Below are positions 63,805 through 64,000 of a stretch of DNA of 64,000 nt, piece after piece (position 1 is the first letter of the stretch; each line of letters begins with the position of its first letter). The stretch is from an uncultured Bacteroidia bacterium (GTDB taxonomy: Bacteria > Bacteroidota > Bacteroidia > Bacteroidales > Prolixibacteraceae). The translations under genes and the position numbers were made by a program. The notes under the pieces were generated by a model. It was not told where the DNA came from. It did no database searches and saw only the letters and a list, made by a program, of their open reading frames with translations. The DNA lies in assembly GCA_903927965.1 (NCBI GenBank), contig CAIYPA010000329.1, positions 1 to 64,000 on the forward strand, read 5' to 3'.

Positions 63805-64000
63805 CCTGTTTGTCATCCCATTTATGGCAGGAATGATCGCCTTATTGATCTTGCTTGCTTTTCGATACTCACAATGGCTATCAAACCTCGAAACCGGTGA
63901 TTGGCGGAAAATTGGCTCGAACCTTTTCACCTTAAAGACTATTTATGCTTTTCGCGAAATTTTCATGGAAAGCCTGATTCATCGTAAAGTATTTAAAGTC
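63794..64000 (+). CDS. Membrane subunit of the hdr-like complex, 5' part
   Basis: The first 69 codons of a gene that continues past the window. The sequence begins MHFNLFVIPFMAGMIALLILL with a TM segment, then a loop (YSQWLSNLETGDWRKI) and FREIFMESLIHRKVFKV. This layout is that of the membrane cytochrome-b-like subunits of HdrE/QmoC/NarI type, in which such a conserved ES-LxHRK segment follows the first helix. It overlaps the preceding gene by 11 bp. Heme ligands cannot be judged from this part. Confidence 0.6.
   Translation, partial: MHFNLFVIPFMAGMIALLILLAFRYSQWLSNLETGDWRKIGSNLFTLKTIYAFREIFMESLIHRKVFKV

Overview
The window is about 64 kb of an AT-rich Gram-negative genome that looks like a free-living, probably anaerobic or facultative member of the Bacteroidetes (Bacteroidales/Marinilabiliales-like). 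Four things support this: a C-terminal type IX secretion (T9SS) sorting domain, LruC-domain lipoproteins, -7 boxes of the Bacteroidetes form TAnnTTTG upstream of several genes, and few Shine-Dalgarno sequences. The species cannot be named from the sequence. I see no rRNA, tRNA, CRISPR array, prophage or insertion sequence.

Region 1 (1-3144, +): the 3' end of anmK (anhydro-MurNAc kinase), a secreted C69 dipeptidase with its own promoter and terminator, and a small exported protein of unknown function.

Region 2 (3350-31618, +): a 28-kb exopolysaccharide locus. It encodes a CheY-like regulator, a priming sugar-phosphate transferase fused to a dead receiver domain, a half-length TolC-like protein, a Wzz/BY-kinase-like protein carrying a LysM domain, two large hybrid histidine kinases, a Wzx flippase and a Wzy polymerase. 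It also encodes four glycosyltransferases, a phosphoribosyltransferase-HAD fusion, an asparagine-synthetase-like enzyme, a FkbM methyltransferase, a secreted beta-helix protein with a T9SS tail, three nucleotide-sugar enzymes (Ugd, UDP-xylose synthase, RfbD) and a stand-alone HPt protein. The signalling proteins could form a complete phosphorelay (hybrid kinase REC to HPt to CheY-like protein) with no DNA-binding output, which suggests direct control of polysaccharide synthesis.

Region 3 (31745-36123, +): two tandem, closely similar LruC/DUF4114 lipoproteins, each followed by a hairpin terminator.

Region 4 (36198-49622, -): a DsrE-like protein, TPR proteins, glycerate kinase, a RelA-type (p)ppGpp synthetase with a broken hydrolase site, an exported protein, a CBM9-like protein, and an operon of three LTA-synthase-like membrane phosphotransferases with a PAP2 phosphatase. 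A diacylglycerol kinase gene (49766-50659, +) is divergent from this operon. Together they suggest transfer of lipid-derived head groups to a glycan, with recycling of the diacylglycerol.

Region 5 (50972-59564): a MacB-like ABC exporter operon (-) divergent from a sigma-54 response regulator / histidine kinase / SanA-like operon (+), followed by a NarL-type two-component pair (+).

Region 6 (59569-60590): a repeat-rich gap with one probably decayed ORF.

Region 7 (60591-64000, +): a heterodisulfide-reductase-like operon (hdrC-hdrB-hdrA-second hdrC-membrane subunit) that runs off the window end. Short intergenic repeat families recur between unrelated genes at about 38.8, 42.5, 50.7, 59.6-60.5 and 63.4 kb.
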